A stretch of DNA of 64,000 nucleotides from the NCBI GenBank assembly GCA_021405325.1, contig QWII01000045.1:19021-83020 (forward strand), written 5' to 3'. This DNA comes from Caldilinea sp. CFX5 (GTDB lineage Bacteria; Chloroflexota; Anaerolineae; Caldilineales; Caldilineaceae). Under the pieces are notes generated by a model, which saw nothing but the letters and a program-made list of their open reading frames with translations, did no database searches and was not told where the DNA came from. This document shows, one piece after another, positions 53,218-61,069 of the stretch. The position numbers and the translations under genes are program-made. Positions within the stretch are counted from its first letter, which is position 1; every line of letters begins with the position of its first letter.

Positions 53218-54426
53218 GTGCGAATTGTTTTATATTTGGGTAAGGGCGGCGTGGGCAAGACAACCATTTCTGCTGCTTCTGCGGTGCGCAGTGCGCAGTT
53301 AGGCTATCGCACGCTGGTGGTCAGCACCGATATTGCCCATAGCCTGGCTGATAGCTTGGATGTAGCCTTAACGGGGGAAGCAACGGAAATCTACCCGAAC
53401 CTCTATGCTCAGGAGATCAATGTTCTGGACGAGATTCGCCAACACTGGGGCGAAATGCAGGACTATGTTGGCTCCTTCCTCCAACGCCAGGGGATGAGCA
53501 AACCGATTGCCGAAGAGATGGCGATCATCCCCGGTATGGAAGAGGTGGTCAGCCTGCTTCATATTCACAAGCAGGCACAGGAAGGACACTTTGACCGCGT
53601 CATCGTCGATGCCGCACCGACCGGCGAGACCATGCGCCTGCTGACCATGCCCGAAAGTTTCCAATGGTATGTGGGGCGGCTCTCCGGCTGGGGGGATGCC
53701 ACCTTGCGCATGGCCGGCGGTCTGTTGCGCCGCTTCCTGCCGGAGAAAGATGTCTTTAGCGGTTTGAACAATCTGGTGGCTGGTGTCAAAGAGTTGCAGA
53801 AAGTGCTGCTCGACCCGACAACCACCAGCTATCGTGTTGTCCTGAATCCGGAAAAGATGGTGATCAAAGAGGGCGCGCGTGCCGTCACCTATCTCTCGCT
53901 CTATGGCTACCCGGTCGATGCCGTTGTGGTTAATCGCATCCTGCCGGGCATCGTCAGCGATGGTATCGGCAACACGCGATTGGTGCAACCGAGCGATGAT
54001 CCCTATCTGCGCCATCTTCAGGAGATCCAGACGCGCTATCTAGCTGACATTGAACGGGAATTTCACCCGTTGCCCATTTTGCGCTCGGCTTGGTTTGATC
54101 GCGAAATGGTGGGTATTGAGAAGTTACAGATCCTGGCGTCGGCGCTCTTCCCCGAAAATGACCCCGGTCAAATCTTTTTTGTCGGTCAGGCCCAGCAAAT
54201 TCTGGAAGAGGGCAATGATTATGTGTTAAAATTGCCCTTACCCCATGTGGAGCTGAACAAAGTCAAGTTGACCAAGCGGGGCGACGAACTTTTTATCAGC
54301 ATCGGCAATTTCAAGCGTGAGCTGTTGCTACCTGCCGTCCTGGCCCAACGCAACGCCGGCGGCGCTGTCTTTGCCGATGGCATTTTGCAAGTGCGCTTCC
54401 CCCCTGGTCAGGCGCAAGCGGCGTAG
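53218..54426 (+). CDS. ArsA/GET3-family ATPase with C-terminal HSP20-like domain
   Basis: 402 residues. The deviant Walker [10 protein letters not shown], switch [12 protein letters not shown], switch II/Walker [16 protein letters not shown] and a late VVVNRILP are diagnostic of the ArsA/GET3 group. Only one ATPase half is present, so it acts as a dimer. The last 80 residues ([36 protein letters not shown]) form the HSP20-like cap seen in many bacterial ArsA proteins. No arsenic gene (arsR, arsB, arsC) is near, so a role in handling membrane or tail-anchored proteins, or an unknown client, is as likely as arsenite export. It starts at GTG 53218 after AGGTGAG. Confidence 0.9.
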   Translation: MRIVLYLGKGGVGKTTISAASAVRSAQLGYRTLVVSTDIAHSLADSLDVALTGEATEIYPNLYAQEINVLDEIRQHWGEMQDYVGSFLQRQGMSKPIAEEMAIIPGMEEVVSLLHIHKQAQEGHFDRVIVDAAPTGETMRLLTMPESFQWYVGRLSGWGDATLRMAGGLLRRFLPEKDVFSGLNNLVAGVKELQKVLLDPTTTSYRVVLNPEKMVIKEGARAVTYLSLYGYPVDAVVVNRILPGIVSDGIGNTRLVQPSDDPYLRHLQEIQTRYLADIEREFHPLPILRSAWFDREMVGIEKLQILASALFPENDPGQIFFVGQAQQILEEGNDYVLKLPLPHVELNKVKLTKRGDELFISIGNFKRELLLPAVLAQRNAGGAVFADGILQVRFPPGQAQAA

Positions 54427-54429
54427 GTA

Positions 54430-54538
54430 GTAGATAGGTACACAGGTAGACAGGTAGATAGGTAGATAGGTAGGTAGACAAGTACACAGGTCGATTAGTT
54501 CTTGCTGACAATACCTGTGTACCTGTCTACCTATCTAC
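54430..54538. repeat. Hairpin of aggtagac/aggtacac units
   Basis: A left run of gtagataggtacacaggtag-type units (54430-54490) is complementary to 54513-54538. The unit is the same as in the hairpin at 42465-42546. It separates the arsA and methyltransferase genes. Confidence 0.8.
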
Positions 54539-54560
54539 TCATTAGAGCAGAGTAGATGCC

Positions 54561-55265
54561 GTGCGACAACTAACCAACACGTTATTCTTCATCCTGGGCG
54601 CACTGGTCGGCAGCCAGGCCAAGTTGCGGTATGATAACTACCGCCACCCTTACCCGCGTCCCCACCAGTGGCGACGCCTGCTCGAACACCCCTGGCGGCG
54701 CTGGTATCGCAAACCGGGCGAGACGGTGGATCAACTGGGGATCAGACCGCAGATGACGGTGTTGGAGTTGGGCTGCGGCGCCGGCCTCTTCACCGTTGAG
54801 ATAGCCCAACGCCTGGGCGAGGGCGGGCAGTTGCATGTGATCGAATTGCAGGAAGCCTATCTCCGGCAGACGCAACAACGGGTCAAAACAGCCGGCTTAC
54901 AAACGCGTGTCGCCTTTCATCATAGTGGCGCCTATACGTTGCCCATTGACACTGACAGCATCGACTTGGCCGTTGTCATCGCTACCCTGGCCCAGATCCC
55001 GGAACGCTTGACGGCCCTGAACGAACTGCGGCGCGTGCTGAAACCGGGCGCCCATCTGGTGATCAGCGAAGAGTTACCCGATCCTGCCTATGTGCCGCCG
55101 CCGATAATGCGACGTTGGCTTACCGCCGCCCGCTATCGGCCGGTTGGGCAGAGCGGGTCGCCTTTTTGTTATCTACAACGCTATGTCACCGACAAAGAAG
55201 CGAACACCATCGATGTTGTTGCCAAAGCTACTGACAGAGTGACGGTTATCAGCCATAAAAATTAA
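54561..55265 (+). CDS. Class I SAM-dependent methyltransferase
   Basis: 234 residues. Motif I is VLELGCGAGLFTVEIAQRL, followed by LHVIELQEAY, IDLAVVIATLAQIPERL and VLKPGAHLVISEELPD. The N-terminus has a short hydrophobic stretch (NTLFFILGALVGSQ) before a basic, Pro-rich segment, which may hold it at the membrane. The substrate is not identifiable. GTG 54561 is the start of the frame given; an ATG two codons upstream would be in another frame. It lies between arsA and truD on the same strand. Confidence 0.88.
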   Translation: MRQLTNTLFFILGALVGSQAKLRYDNYRHPYPRPHQWRRLLEHPWRRWYRKPGETVDQLGIRPQMTVLELGCGAGLFTVEIAQRLGEGGQLHVIELQEAYLRQTQQRVKTAGLQTRVAFHHSGAYTLPIDTDSIDLAVVIATLAQIPERLTALNELRRVLKPGAHLVISEELPDPAYVPPPIMRRWLTAARYRPVGQSGSPFCYLQRYVTDKEANTIDVVAKATDRVTVISHKN

Positions 55266-55345
55266 GAAAATTTCCCCAAACGGCCTGTCCCCCTACCACC
55301 ATTGTTCAGGTTTGGAACCCATCTTCCTTCGTACAGGTAAAGCTC

Positions 55346-56461
55346 ATGCTAGAATCAACCATAGATTTGACCCTACCCTACTTAACAGCAGCGCTATCAG
55401 GGATTGGCGGCCAGTTGCGCGCATCAGTCGAACATTTTGTGGTCGAGGAGCTACCACTCTATGATCCCGCGGGGGAGGGACAACATCTCTATGTCAACCT
55501 GACCAAAAGCGGGTTGACCACCAAAGAGGTGCAAAATGCACTGGCTCGTCTACTCGGTTTGAACCCGAACGAGATTGGCTTTGCCGGCTTAAAAGACAAA
55601 TATGCGCGCACGACGCAAACCTTTAGTCTACCGGTGACGCATCAGGTGGCGCAACAAGGCGCGACAGGAATCGCCGCCATTGTGGAGCAGATCAGCGGCG
55701 GGTTGCCGGTGACAGTGCATTGGGCGCGCTATCACCGTAACAAGTTGAAGGCGGGCCATCTGTTGGGCAACCGCTTTCAGATTACGGTGACGGATTTGGC
55801 CGTGTCGCCAGCAGAAGCCTTGGCCCGCGCCACCAGCATTGCCGCTGAATTGCGTCGCCGTGGTCTGCCCAACTTTTTTGGCGCCCAACGCTTTGGGCAT
55901 GACGGCGCCAATGTGGGCAAAGGGTTGGCCTTGTTACGAGAGCAGCGCCGGGAACGCAACCCGTGGTTACGGAAATTTCTGATTTCAAGCTTTCAGAGTT
56001 ATCTCTGTAACCGCTATCTGGCGCACCGGCTGGTGAGCGGCGCCTTTGACCACCTGTTAGTTGGCGATGTCGCCAAAAAGTATGCCACCGGCGGGATGTT
56101 TGATGTGGTCGATCTGGCTGCGGAACAAGCGCGTTATGCCGCGCAGGAGATTTCCTTCACCGCGCCCTTGTTCGGTTCCAAAATGTGGGCGGCCAAAGAG
56201 GAAGCCGCCGCCTTTGAAAATGCTATTCTGGCTCAGGCTGATCTACCGGAAACCGCCTGGCAACGGGCCAAGATTGAAGGGACGCGACGGCTGGGTCGCC
56301 TCTTGTTGTCTGATCTACAGATTGTACCGCGCGATGAGGACAAGTTGGTCTTCCACTTTTCCCTACCCAAAGGCGCCTTTGCGACCATTGTGCTGCGCGA
56401 ATTCATGAAAGTCGATCTAAGCGATAGTCAACAGATCGACAGCGACGCCGATCTCGACTGA
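55346..56461 (+). CDS. truD: tRNA pseudouridine synthase TruD family
   Basis: 371 residues. TruD makes pseudouridine 13 in tRNA. The active-site motif GFAGLKDKYARTTQ carries the catalytic Asp (KDK). Other family strings are VEELPLYDPAGEGQHLYVNL, KLKAGHLLGNRFQI (with HxGxNxF-like order), LPNFFGAQRFGHDGANVGKG and the insert SFQSYLCNRYLAHRL. The length fits the bacterial form. The weak tract acaggt precedes ATG 55346. The gene is followed by the MITE-like element at 56501. Confidence 0.92.
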   Translation: MLESTIDLTLPYLTAALSGIGGQLRASVEHFVVEELPLYDPAGEGQHLYVNLTKSGLTTKEVQNALARLLGLNPNEIGFAGLKDKYARTTQTFSLPVTHQVAQQGATGIAAIVEQISGGLPVTVHWARYHRNKLKAGHLLGNRFQITVTDLAVSPAEALARATSIAAELRRRGLPNFFGAQRFGHDGANVGKGLALLREQRRERNPWLRKFLISSFQSYLCNRYLAHRLVSGAFDHLLVGDVAKKYATGGMFDVVDLAAEQARYAAQEISFTAPLFGSKMWAAKEEAAAFENAILAQADLPETAWQRAKIEGTRRLGRLLLSDLQIVPRDEDKLVFHFSLPKGAFATIVLREFMKVDLSDSQQIDSDADLD

Positions 56462-56500
56462 TCGGTTTGGTGTATTTTGGTGTCGGAGTTATACACAATC

Positions 56501-56625
56501 AGACCTGTCCGGTTTCTATGAACGTTACGAAAATAAAGCGGTAACTGTAGTCATCGCCGCCGGCGTGACAAGTTCCAAGGATTACCGAAACAAGTAGCTA
56601 ACCTTCATTAAAACCGGACAGGTCT
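56501..56625. mobile_element. MITE-like palindromic element, copy 1
   Basis: Outer perfect 15-bp inverted repeats (agacctgtccggttt at 56501-56515, complement at 56611-56625) enclose an inner 91-bp unit (56518-56608) whose own ends are near-inverted (atgaacgtta / atgaaggtta read inward). The inner unit is about 90% identical to the reverse complement of 62363-62454. No ORF. The gap 56462-56753 holds nothing else I can name. Confidence 0.75.
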
Positions 56626-56753
56626 CAACGGACAAAGCCGTTTGTGTCTAAATCCGCTGAGTATGGGGTAAATTCCGCATGACAAAAGCGTTTCGACCGG
56701 TTTCGTATCGCAACAGTGATTGGTTCGCACAAGATCAGCAACGGACGGAGAGC

Positions 56754-57422
56754 ATGGAGATTCCGCTTTTTCCATTAAAGAATGTCGTACTGTTTCCCGG
56801 CATGGTGTTGCCCCTGCATATTTTTGAGTTACGCTATCGTGAGATGATCAACCGTTGCATCGACGAACGCCTGCCCTTTGGCGTCGTGCTGATCAAAGAA
56901 GGTCAGGAAGTCGGCCCCGCTGCCACGCCCCATGACATCGGCACCCTGGCCCGCATTCACCGGGTGGAACGGTTGGAAGATGGCTGCATGAACATTGTCA
57001 CCATCGGCACCGAACGCTTTCAGATCGAAAAAATTTTGCAGGAACAGAGCTATCTGACTGCCACCGTGCGCACCATCCCCACCATCAATGGCGGCACACG
57101 CGTTGCCACCGAACTGGCCCACAAGATGCGCCCTCGGCTCTATGAATATGTCGAACTGCTCTCCAAAGCCAACAACGCCGATCTCAAACTGGATCGCCTG
57201 CCCGAAGAACCGACCGCTCTTGCGTTCTTGGTCGCCATCGCTCTGCAAATCTCGCCGACGCAAAAACAGACCCTGCTCGAACGCCCCGGCATTCCGGAAA
57301 TCCTGGTTGGTGAACTCAACCTGCTGGCCCACGAAAATATGATGCTGCGCTATATGATCGACACCCAGCGCGAAGTGCAAGCGATGAACGCCGGCATGAC
57401 AGGGGGGATCTTTCCGAATTAA
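56754..57422 (+). CDS. Lon protease substrate-binding (LON-N) domain protein
   Basis: 222 residues. The LON-N signature is at the very start, MEIPLFPLKNVVLFPGMVLP, followed by LHIFELRYREMINRC, FGVVLIKEG and GTLARIHRVERLEDG. A helical tail ends the protein. There is no ATPase or protease domain, so it is the stand-alone type thought to bind unfolded proteins or regulate proteolysis. The frame starts at ATG 56679, but its first 25 residues have no family match; ATG 56754 after ggagag is preferred. A hairpin terminator follows at 57439. Confidence 0.9.
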   Translation: MEIPLFPLKNVVLFPGMVLPLHIFELRYREMINRCIDERLPFGVVLIKEGQEVGPAATPHDIGTLARIHRVERLEDGCMNIVTIGTERFQIEKILQEQSYLTATVRTIPTINGGTRVATELAHKMRPRLYEYVELLSKANNADLKLDRLPEEPTALAFLVAIALQISPTQKQTLLERPGIPEILVGELNLLAHENMMLRYMIDTQREVQAMNAGMTGGIFPN

Positions 57423-57438
57423 AATGAGTTTGTGATTC

Positions 57439-57481
57439 CCAATCTCCCCGCGCAGTGATTTTGCTAAGGTGGGGAGATTGG
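57439..57481 (+). terminator. Hairpin after the LON-N gene
   Basis: Perfect 11-bp arms ccaatctcccc (57439-57449) and ggggagattgg (57471-57481) with a 21-base loop; a short T-rich tail follows. Confidence 0.6.
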
Positions 57482-57516
57482 CACTAAGTTTCTTCGCGTT
57501 TATGCGGGTAGAAAAT

Positions 57517-57546
57517 TTGACAAAGTCGCCGTAACCGTGGTAAACT
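57517..57546 (+). promoter_or_regulatory. Sigma-70-type promoter of tRNA-Val
   Basis: A consensus -35 TTGACA (57517-57522), an 18-base spacer and an extended -10 TGG-TAAACT (57541-57546) precede the tRNA by 28 bases. Confidence 0.75.
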
Positions 57547-57574
57547 CCAAATTCTAAAAGTGAAGCACACGTCT

Positions 57575-57648
<74 letters not shown>

Positions 57649-57686
57649 CCTAAAATTGTAGATGAGACCATCTCCAAACTCATTCG

Positions 57687-57738
57687 GGGGATTGTCCAGA
57701 GACAGACGAGCAGTTGCTCGGTTCTTTGGACAATCCCC
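57687..57738 (+). terminator. Rho-independent terminator of tRNA-Val
   Basis: ggggattgtcc (57687-57697) pairs with ggacaatcccc (57728-57738), followed by a six-T run; a smaller inner stem cgagca/tgctcg (57708-57721) lies in the loop. Confidence 0.85.
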
Positions 57739-57889
57739 TTTTTGTTTTCCAAACAATACCAGAAGGGCGGATGCCTCTACGTTATGAAAACTTCAACCGC
57801 GATTCGGTACATGCACCAGGGCGGCTCTCCGGCGCTACCTAGCCACCCGATCAGGTGCTAAATTGACCAGTAATTTAAACATCAGCTTG

Positions 57890-59209
57890 TCAGCCGATCC
57901 CATATTGATCGCGAATAAAAGGCAACAAGCCCAGCTTTTCCAGCCGGTCGAGCGGTGCGCGGAAGGTCACTTGCACCACACCAGGGTGGCGACCAATCTC
58001 AATCGCGCCGGTAATAGTAGCGCGATTCTTGACCTCCGGCACGGTCATGTCCAGCAGTTTGGCGGCGCGGGCCAGGCCGTTGTCGGTAGCGGCATTCAAG
58101 TCCGGCCCCGTGCCGATGACGGAGATGGGGGCGGACTCTTCCAGCGCCGGCACGCCCCAAGATTTGGCCAGTTCGGCGGCGCGGGTGCGTTCTTCGGCGG
58201 TCAAGGGTTTCGCCAGGAAGGGCAAATCTTCGGCCACCGGCAGGATAAGCGGGCCGTCGAGATGCAAGCCTTTGAGCAGATGAACTTGTAATGTCACCGT
58301 GCCGGAAACATCGCAGGTGTGACCGGCAATTTCGCCGTCCCCCTGAAGTGCGTGCATGTCGCCCAGATAGACGCCGCCGCCGGCTGTCTTGACCGGGCAG
58401 ATGAGAATTGCCCCGGCGCGCACGGCGTCAATATCCATGTGACCATCGGTGCGCGCTTCCAGTTGGTCGCCGGTGATACCATACTCGTGGGGGGCGCCGA
58501 TGAGGAAGGAGCCAAAATCGCCGGCATTGTGTGAATCAGGCATACAGATGGCCGGCGTGGTGCCTAGTTGTCCCATGAAAGGCCGCAGGCGCGCTACAAC
58601 ACCGACTAGGTCAGACGGCGCAAAGGTGAGAATCGGATTCTGCACCGAGTTTTCCGGCAACGCCGCATAGCGAGCCGCACTGCTGGCGATCTCCTCCGCT
58701 GCCTCGGCTTGGAGCGTCACGCCGACAGAGCGATTGCCGTCAAAGGCGATGGTATAGCCATTGGTGAAGGTAAAGGGCGTGGCATCAGCGCCACAGTGAT
58801 CACAGCGCACAGCGGTTGGGCCAATGCCTTCGGTGTGGGTTTTCGGATAGAGCGTGCCGCACTGAGGACATTTGCCGGCCACATAGGGATCGCCGAGGAA
58901 ACGACCAGCCATCCACTGGTCATTGCCGGAGGAGGTTGCCAGCGAAGTGATCTTGATGTCGCGAATGCGCAGGACAATGGCGTCCCCCACCTCGGCGCCG
59001 GCCACCGCCACCGGCTTGGTCACTTCATGGCCGCCGCGAATGGCCGGCGTGATCATCGGCCCCCAACAACCGGGCGCCGTGTTGGCGATAATGTGGCCGC
59101 CATCGCGCACCGGCCCTAACATCGGTCGCGTCGGGTCGAGCAAGCCATCGGTAAATTGATCAACGTAGACTGTCTCATGTCCCTGCTGACTGCGTAACTG
59201 TTCACTCAT
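57890..59209 (-). CDS. Acetamidase/formamidase family protein with inserted zinc ribbon
   Basis: 439 residues. FmdA/AmdA hydrolases release ammonia from short amides. The family strings are VRDGGHIIANTAPGCWGPMI, GDAIVLRIRDI, MPDSHNAGDFGSFLIG, LICPVKTAGGGVYLGDMHAL and GDGEIAGHTCDVSGTVTLQV. Between residues about 115 and 145 there is a zinc-ribbon-like insert with two CxxC pairs (CPQCGTLYP and CDHCGADA). Its role is unknown. The start is well fixed by AGGAGG before ATG 59209. The MoaD/ThiS-like gene lies 27 bases upstream on the same strand, so the two are probably one transcript. Confidence 0.9.
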   Translation of the reverse strand: MSEQLRSQQGHETVYVDQFTDGLLDPTRPMLGPVRDGGHIIANTAPGCWGPMITPAIRGGHEVTKPVAVAGAEVGDAIVLRIRDIKITSLATSSGNDQWMAGRFLGDPYVAGKCPQCGTLYPKTHTEGIGPTAVRCDHCGADATPFTFTNGYTIAFDGNRSVGVTLQAEAAEEIASSAARYAALPENSVQNPILTFAPSDLVGVVARLRPFMGQLGTTPAICMPDSHNAGDFGSFLIGAPHEYGITGDQLEARTDGHMDIDAVRAGAILICPVKTAGGGVYLGDMHALQGDGEIAGHTCDVSGTVTLQVHLLKGLHLDGPLILPVAEDLPFLAKPLTAEERTRAAELAKSWGVPALEESAPISVIGTGPDLNAATDNGLARAAKLLDMTVPEVKNRATITGAIEIGRHPGVVQVTFRAPLDRLEKLGLLPFIRDQYGIG

Positions 59210-59236
59210 AAAGCGTTCCTCCTGATAATGAAAGCG

Positions 59237-59569
59237 TCACTTGTATGGCAACGCCATGAATACAACAAAGCCGTTATTCGCTCTCCCTCTCTTCTGGCCT
59301 TCTGTTCTTCTTGGCTCACGCCCGCCCGCCGCCGGCAAAAGTAACAACAACTCTGCCCCGTCGCTCAGCGGCGTGGTCGCCTCCACATGGCGGCCGCCAA
59401 GCATGGGCAAGGCGCGTTCCAACCGACCGGCCAGGGTTGGGTGTTGGATGGTGATGGTCGCGACCGCCGTCGCCACAGTTGCATCGGTTGGCAAAGCCAA
59501 TGTTAGACGGGTTTGTCCGGCGGCATAAGCCAAACCGGCGCTCAGGCGAACGTGAATATTCATGGGCAT
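59237..59569 (-). CDS. MoaD/ThiS-like ubiquitin-fold protein with a C-terminal extension after Gly-Gly
   Basis: 110 residues. The beta-grasp pattern is MNIHVRLSAGLAYAAG, then LALPTDATVATAVATI, and DGAELLLLLPAAGG at about residues 70-83, which is the usual C-terminus of sulfur carriers (..LxPPVAGG). Here the chain runs on for about 27 residues (basic, then a hydrophobic FVVFMALPYK end). Carriers of this fold need a free C-terminal Gly-Gly for adenylation, so this form would need processing or have another role. No thiF/moaE partner is visible. ATG 59569 or 59563. Confidence 0.65.
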   Translation of the reverse strand: MPMNIHVRLSAGLAYAAGQTRLTLALPTDATVATAVATITIQHPTLAGRLERALPMLGGRHVEATTPLSDGAELLLLLPAAGGREPRRTEGQKRGRANNGFVVFMALPYK

Positions 59570-59661
59570 GATCCATTGCTAGGTAGGTAGAGGCTTGCTG
59601 CTGATATTGTACCGCAGCGTCCTAAAATGGTACAAGCAGGTAAGGCGATAAATGCTTTACA

Positions 59662-59690
59662 TTGGTGGACATGGTGCGATATAGTATAAT
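59662..59690 (+). promoter_or_regulatory. Promoter candidate upstream of the 59.7-kb repeats
   Basis: TTGGTG (59662-59667), a 17-base spacer and TATAAT (59685-59690) form a good sigma-70 pattern pointing into the tandem repeat and toward the RNA/peptidase region. Confidence 0.5.
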
Positions 59691-59732
59691 TGGTTGCAAC
59701 AGACCAATCTAAAGAAATTTCAATTTCAGAAA

Positions 59733-59960
59733 CAGGTTACATGTCTTCGACACCAATAACGATGAAAATGCAACAGGGATTTCACCGATTGCACCGATTT
59801 TTCTATTCGTTAATCGGCATAATCGGTGAAATCCCTGTTATTTTCACATCAGGTTACATGTCTTCGACACCAATAATGATGAAAATGCAACAGGGATTTC
59901 ACCGATTTTTCTACTCGTGAATCGGCATAATCGGTGAAATCCCTGTTATTTTCACATCAG
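59733..59960. repeat. Tandem duplication of a 117-bp palindromic unit
   Basis: Unit 1 starts at 59733 and unit 2 at 59850 (both caggttacatgtcttcgac). They are nearly identical apart from a 9-base difference near 59789 and single changes. Each contains an inverted repeat (aacagggatttcaccgat with atcggtgaaatccctgtt). It has no real ORF; the apparent 76-residue frame only mirrors the duplication. The end sequence is related to the left flank of the element at 41352. The whole 59570-60177 interval has no protein gene. Confidence 0.88.
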
Positions 59961-60006
59961 CCCTCATGACCTACAGTCACACCCACCGATGAAAATGTGG
60001 TATACT

Positions 60007-60160
60007 CGTGACGGCTGGTATGCCGAAGTCGTAGTTTCGCTGGTACTGTGAGTCCGCAGAACAGCCTGACTCAGAGACACTTGGGGAACACCACTGTTGC
60101 TACGAGCACGCAGAGGAGAATCCTTCAAAGGGAGTGTCTTGCACACCAGCCAGCTTATTT
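60007..60160 (+). ncRNA. Candidate structured RNA (three-way-junction fold) downstream of an extended -10
   Basis: TGG-TATACT at 59998-60006 could start a transcript near 60012. Nested pairings are visible: P1 60013-60019 with 60145-60151 (GGCUGGU/ACCAGCC); P2 60049-60054 with 60068-60073 (UGAGUC/GACUCA); P3 60074-60081 with 60133-60140 (8 bp, directly stacked on P2); P4 AGGA-GAA-UCCU at 60114-60124; a small CGAA/UUCG stem in the first joint. It precedes a strong aggaggggg site. No known class recognised with confidence. Confidence 0.45.
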
Positions 60161-60177
60161 TCATAGGAGGGGGTGAG

Positions 60178-60219
60178 ATGTCACAACTTGTTATTGAATT
60201 ACCAGAACCCCACCTTTGA
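60178..60219 (+). pseudogene. Truncated antitoxin-like start, 13 codons
   Basis: ATG 60178 follows aggaggggg at 60166-60174, the strongest Shine-Dalgarno in the area. The product begins MSQLVIELPEP, like many small antitoxin or ribbon-helix-helix proteins, but stops at TGA 60217-60219. It may be a leader peptide for the structured region or the stump of a lost gene. Confidence 0.35.
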
Positions 60220-60254
60220 TCACTACCGTATCCAGCGGATTTGGAGCGCAGTTG

Positions 60255-60848
60255 ATGATCCATACCCACGCTTTTAATGGCCTGACCCTCCAGACCGGTG
60301 ATATTCTCTGTATGCGCAATGGCGCCGGTTACAACTGGTTTAGCCGCCTCTGGGCGCTGATCGGCTATCTGGTGCCGGGGACGGTTGATCATACGGCGCT
60401 CTATGTCGGGCCGGGCGGGCGCTGTGTTGAGGCGCTGGCCAAAGGGGTGATCGACTTTGTCATGCCGGGGAACGTCTGGGACGCCGATCGCGTCGCTGCT
60501 AAACGGCTCTATTATGACACGCTAGTTGGCGCCGCCTATCCGCTGCAAGGGTTGGGCCTTTCACCACAAGAAGAGACACGCATCCGCACTGGCGTTGCCG
60601 ACTATTGTCTGGCGCAGGTTGGTAAGCCGTATAATGCCAACTTTCTCAACACGGTGACCGATGAAGCATTTTACTGTAGCCAGTTGATCTATCTGGCTTA
60701 CCGTGAATTTGGCGTTGACTTGGGTGTTTCTCCTGTCCGGCTGGTGGCGCAGTCAGCCGACAATGAAGCCCAACCGCTCCTGATTTTGCCGGTCGCGCTG
60801 ATGGATAACTGTTCGCATCAATTTGTCCGTAGTCGGGTCGTCGCATAG
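60255..60848 (+). CDS. YiiX/YebB-like NlpC/P60-superfamily cysteine hydrolase
   Basis: 197 residues. The permuted NlpC/P60 pattern is seen: a first His in TVDHTALYVGPGG, the Cys in FYCSQLIYLAYREFG, and LQTGDILCMRNGAG at the front. YiiX-type members are lipid- or peptide-cleaving enzymes in the cytoplasm or periplasm. There is no signal peptide. The frame opens at TTG 60216; ATG 60255 with ttggagcg nine bases upstream is preferred. The structured RNA candidate (60007-60160) lies just upstream. The 3' side is followed by a 221-base gap with the promoter at 60955. Confidence 0.82.
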   Translation: MIHTHAFNGLTLQTGDILCMRNGAGYNWFSRLWALIGYLVPGTVDHTALYVGPGGRCVEALAKGVIDFVMPGNVWDADRVAAKRLYYDTLVGAAYPLQGLGLSPQEETRIRTGVADYCLAQVGKPYNANFLNTVTDEAFYCSQLIYLAYREFGVDLGVSPVRLVAQSADNEAQPLLILPVALMDNCSHQFVRSRVVA

Positions 60849-60954
60849 TCCAGAGTCGAGTTGACACCATTTTGGTGACATTGCCGCTATTGAGAAGAGG
60901 AAAAGCGCCATGCGTAAGGTGGCGTAAACTCATGGCAATTGTCATCGCTGCTAT

Positions 60955-60983
60955 TTTACAATCGTCTGGCTTACCGCTATAAT
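60955..60983 (+). promoter_or_regulatory. Promoter of the GT4 gene
   Basis: TTTACA (60955-60960), 17 bases, TATAAT (60978-60983). The transcript start near 60990 leaves an 80-base leader before ATG 61070. No Shine-Dalgarno is visible there. Confidence 0.65.
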
Positions 60984-61069
60984 CCCGCCCATGCAAAGAA
61001 TCCTACTGGTGTGTCGCCATCCCTTGGCGTGTCAAACAGCAGCCACACCATTACTTGTAGCCATCGCTC

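Noticed and set aside
53218..54426. Arsenic resistance operon
   Set aside because: Only the ArsA-type ATPase is present; arsR, arsB, arsC and arsD are absent.
59690..59920. 76-residue ORF with repeated YMSSTPI and MKMQQGFHR
   Set aside because: It only reflects the 117-bp tandem duplication and lacks a ribosome site; not a protein gene.
60001..60180. 6S RNA, tmRNA or SRP RNA
   Set aside because: No tag-peptide frame, no SRP GGAAGG-type apical loop and no single long 6S-like rod with a central bubble; only an unnamed fold could be supported.
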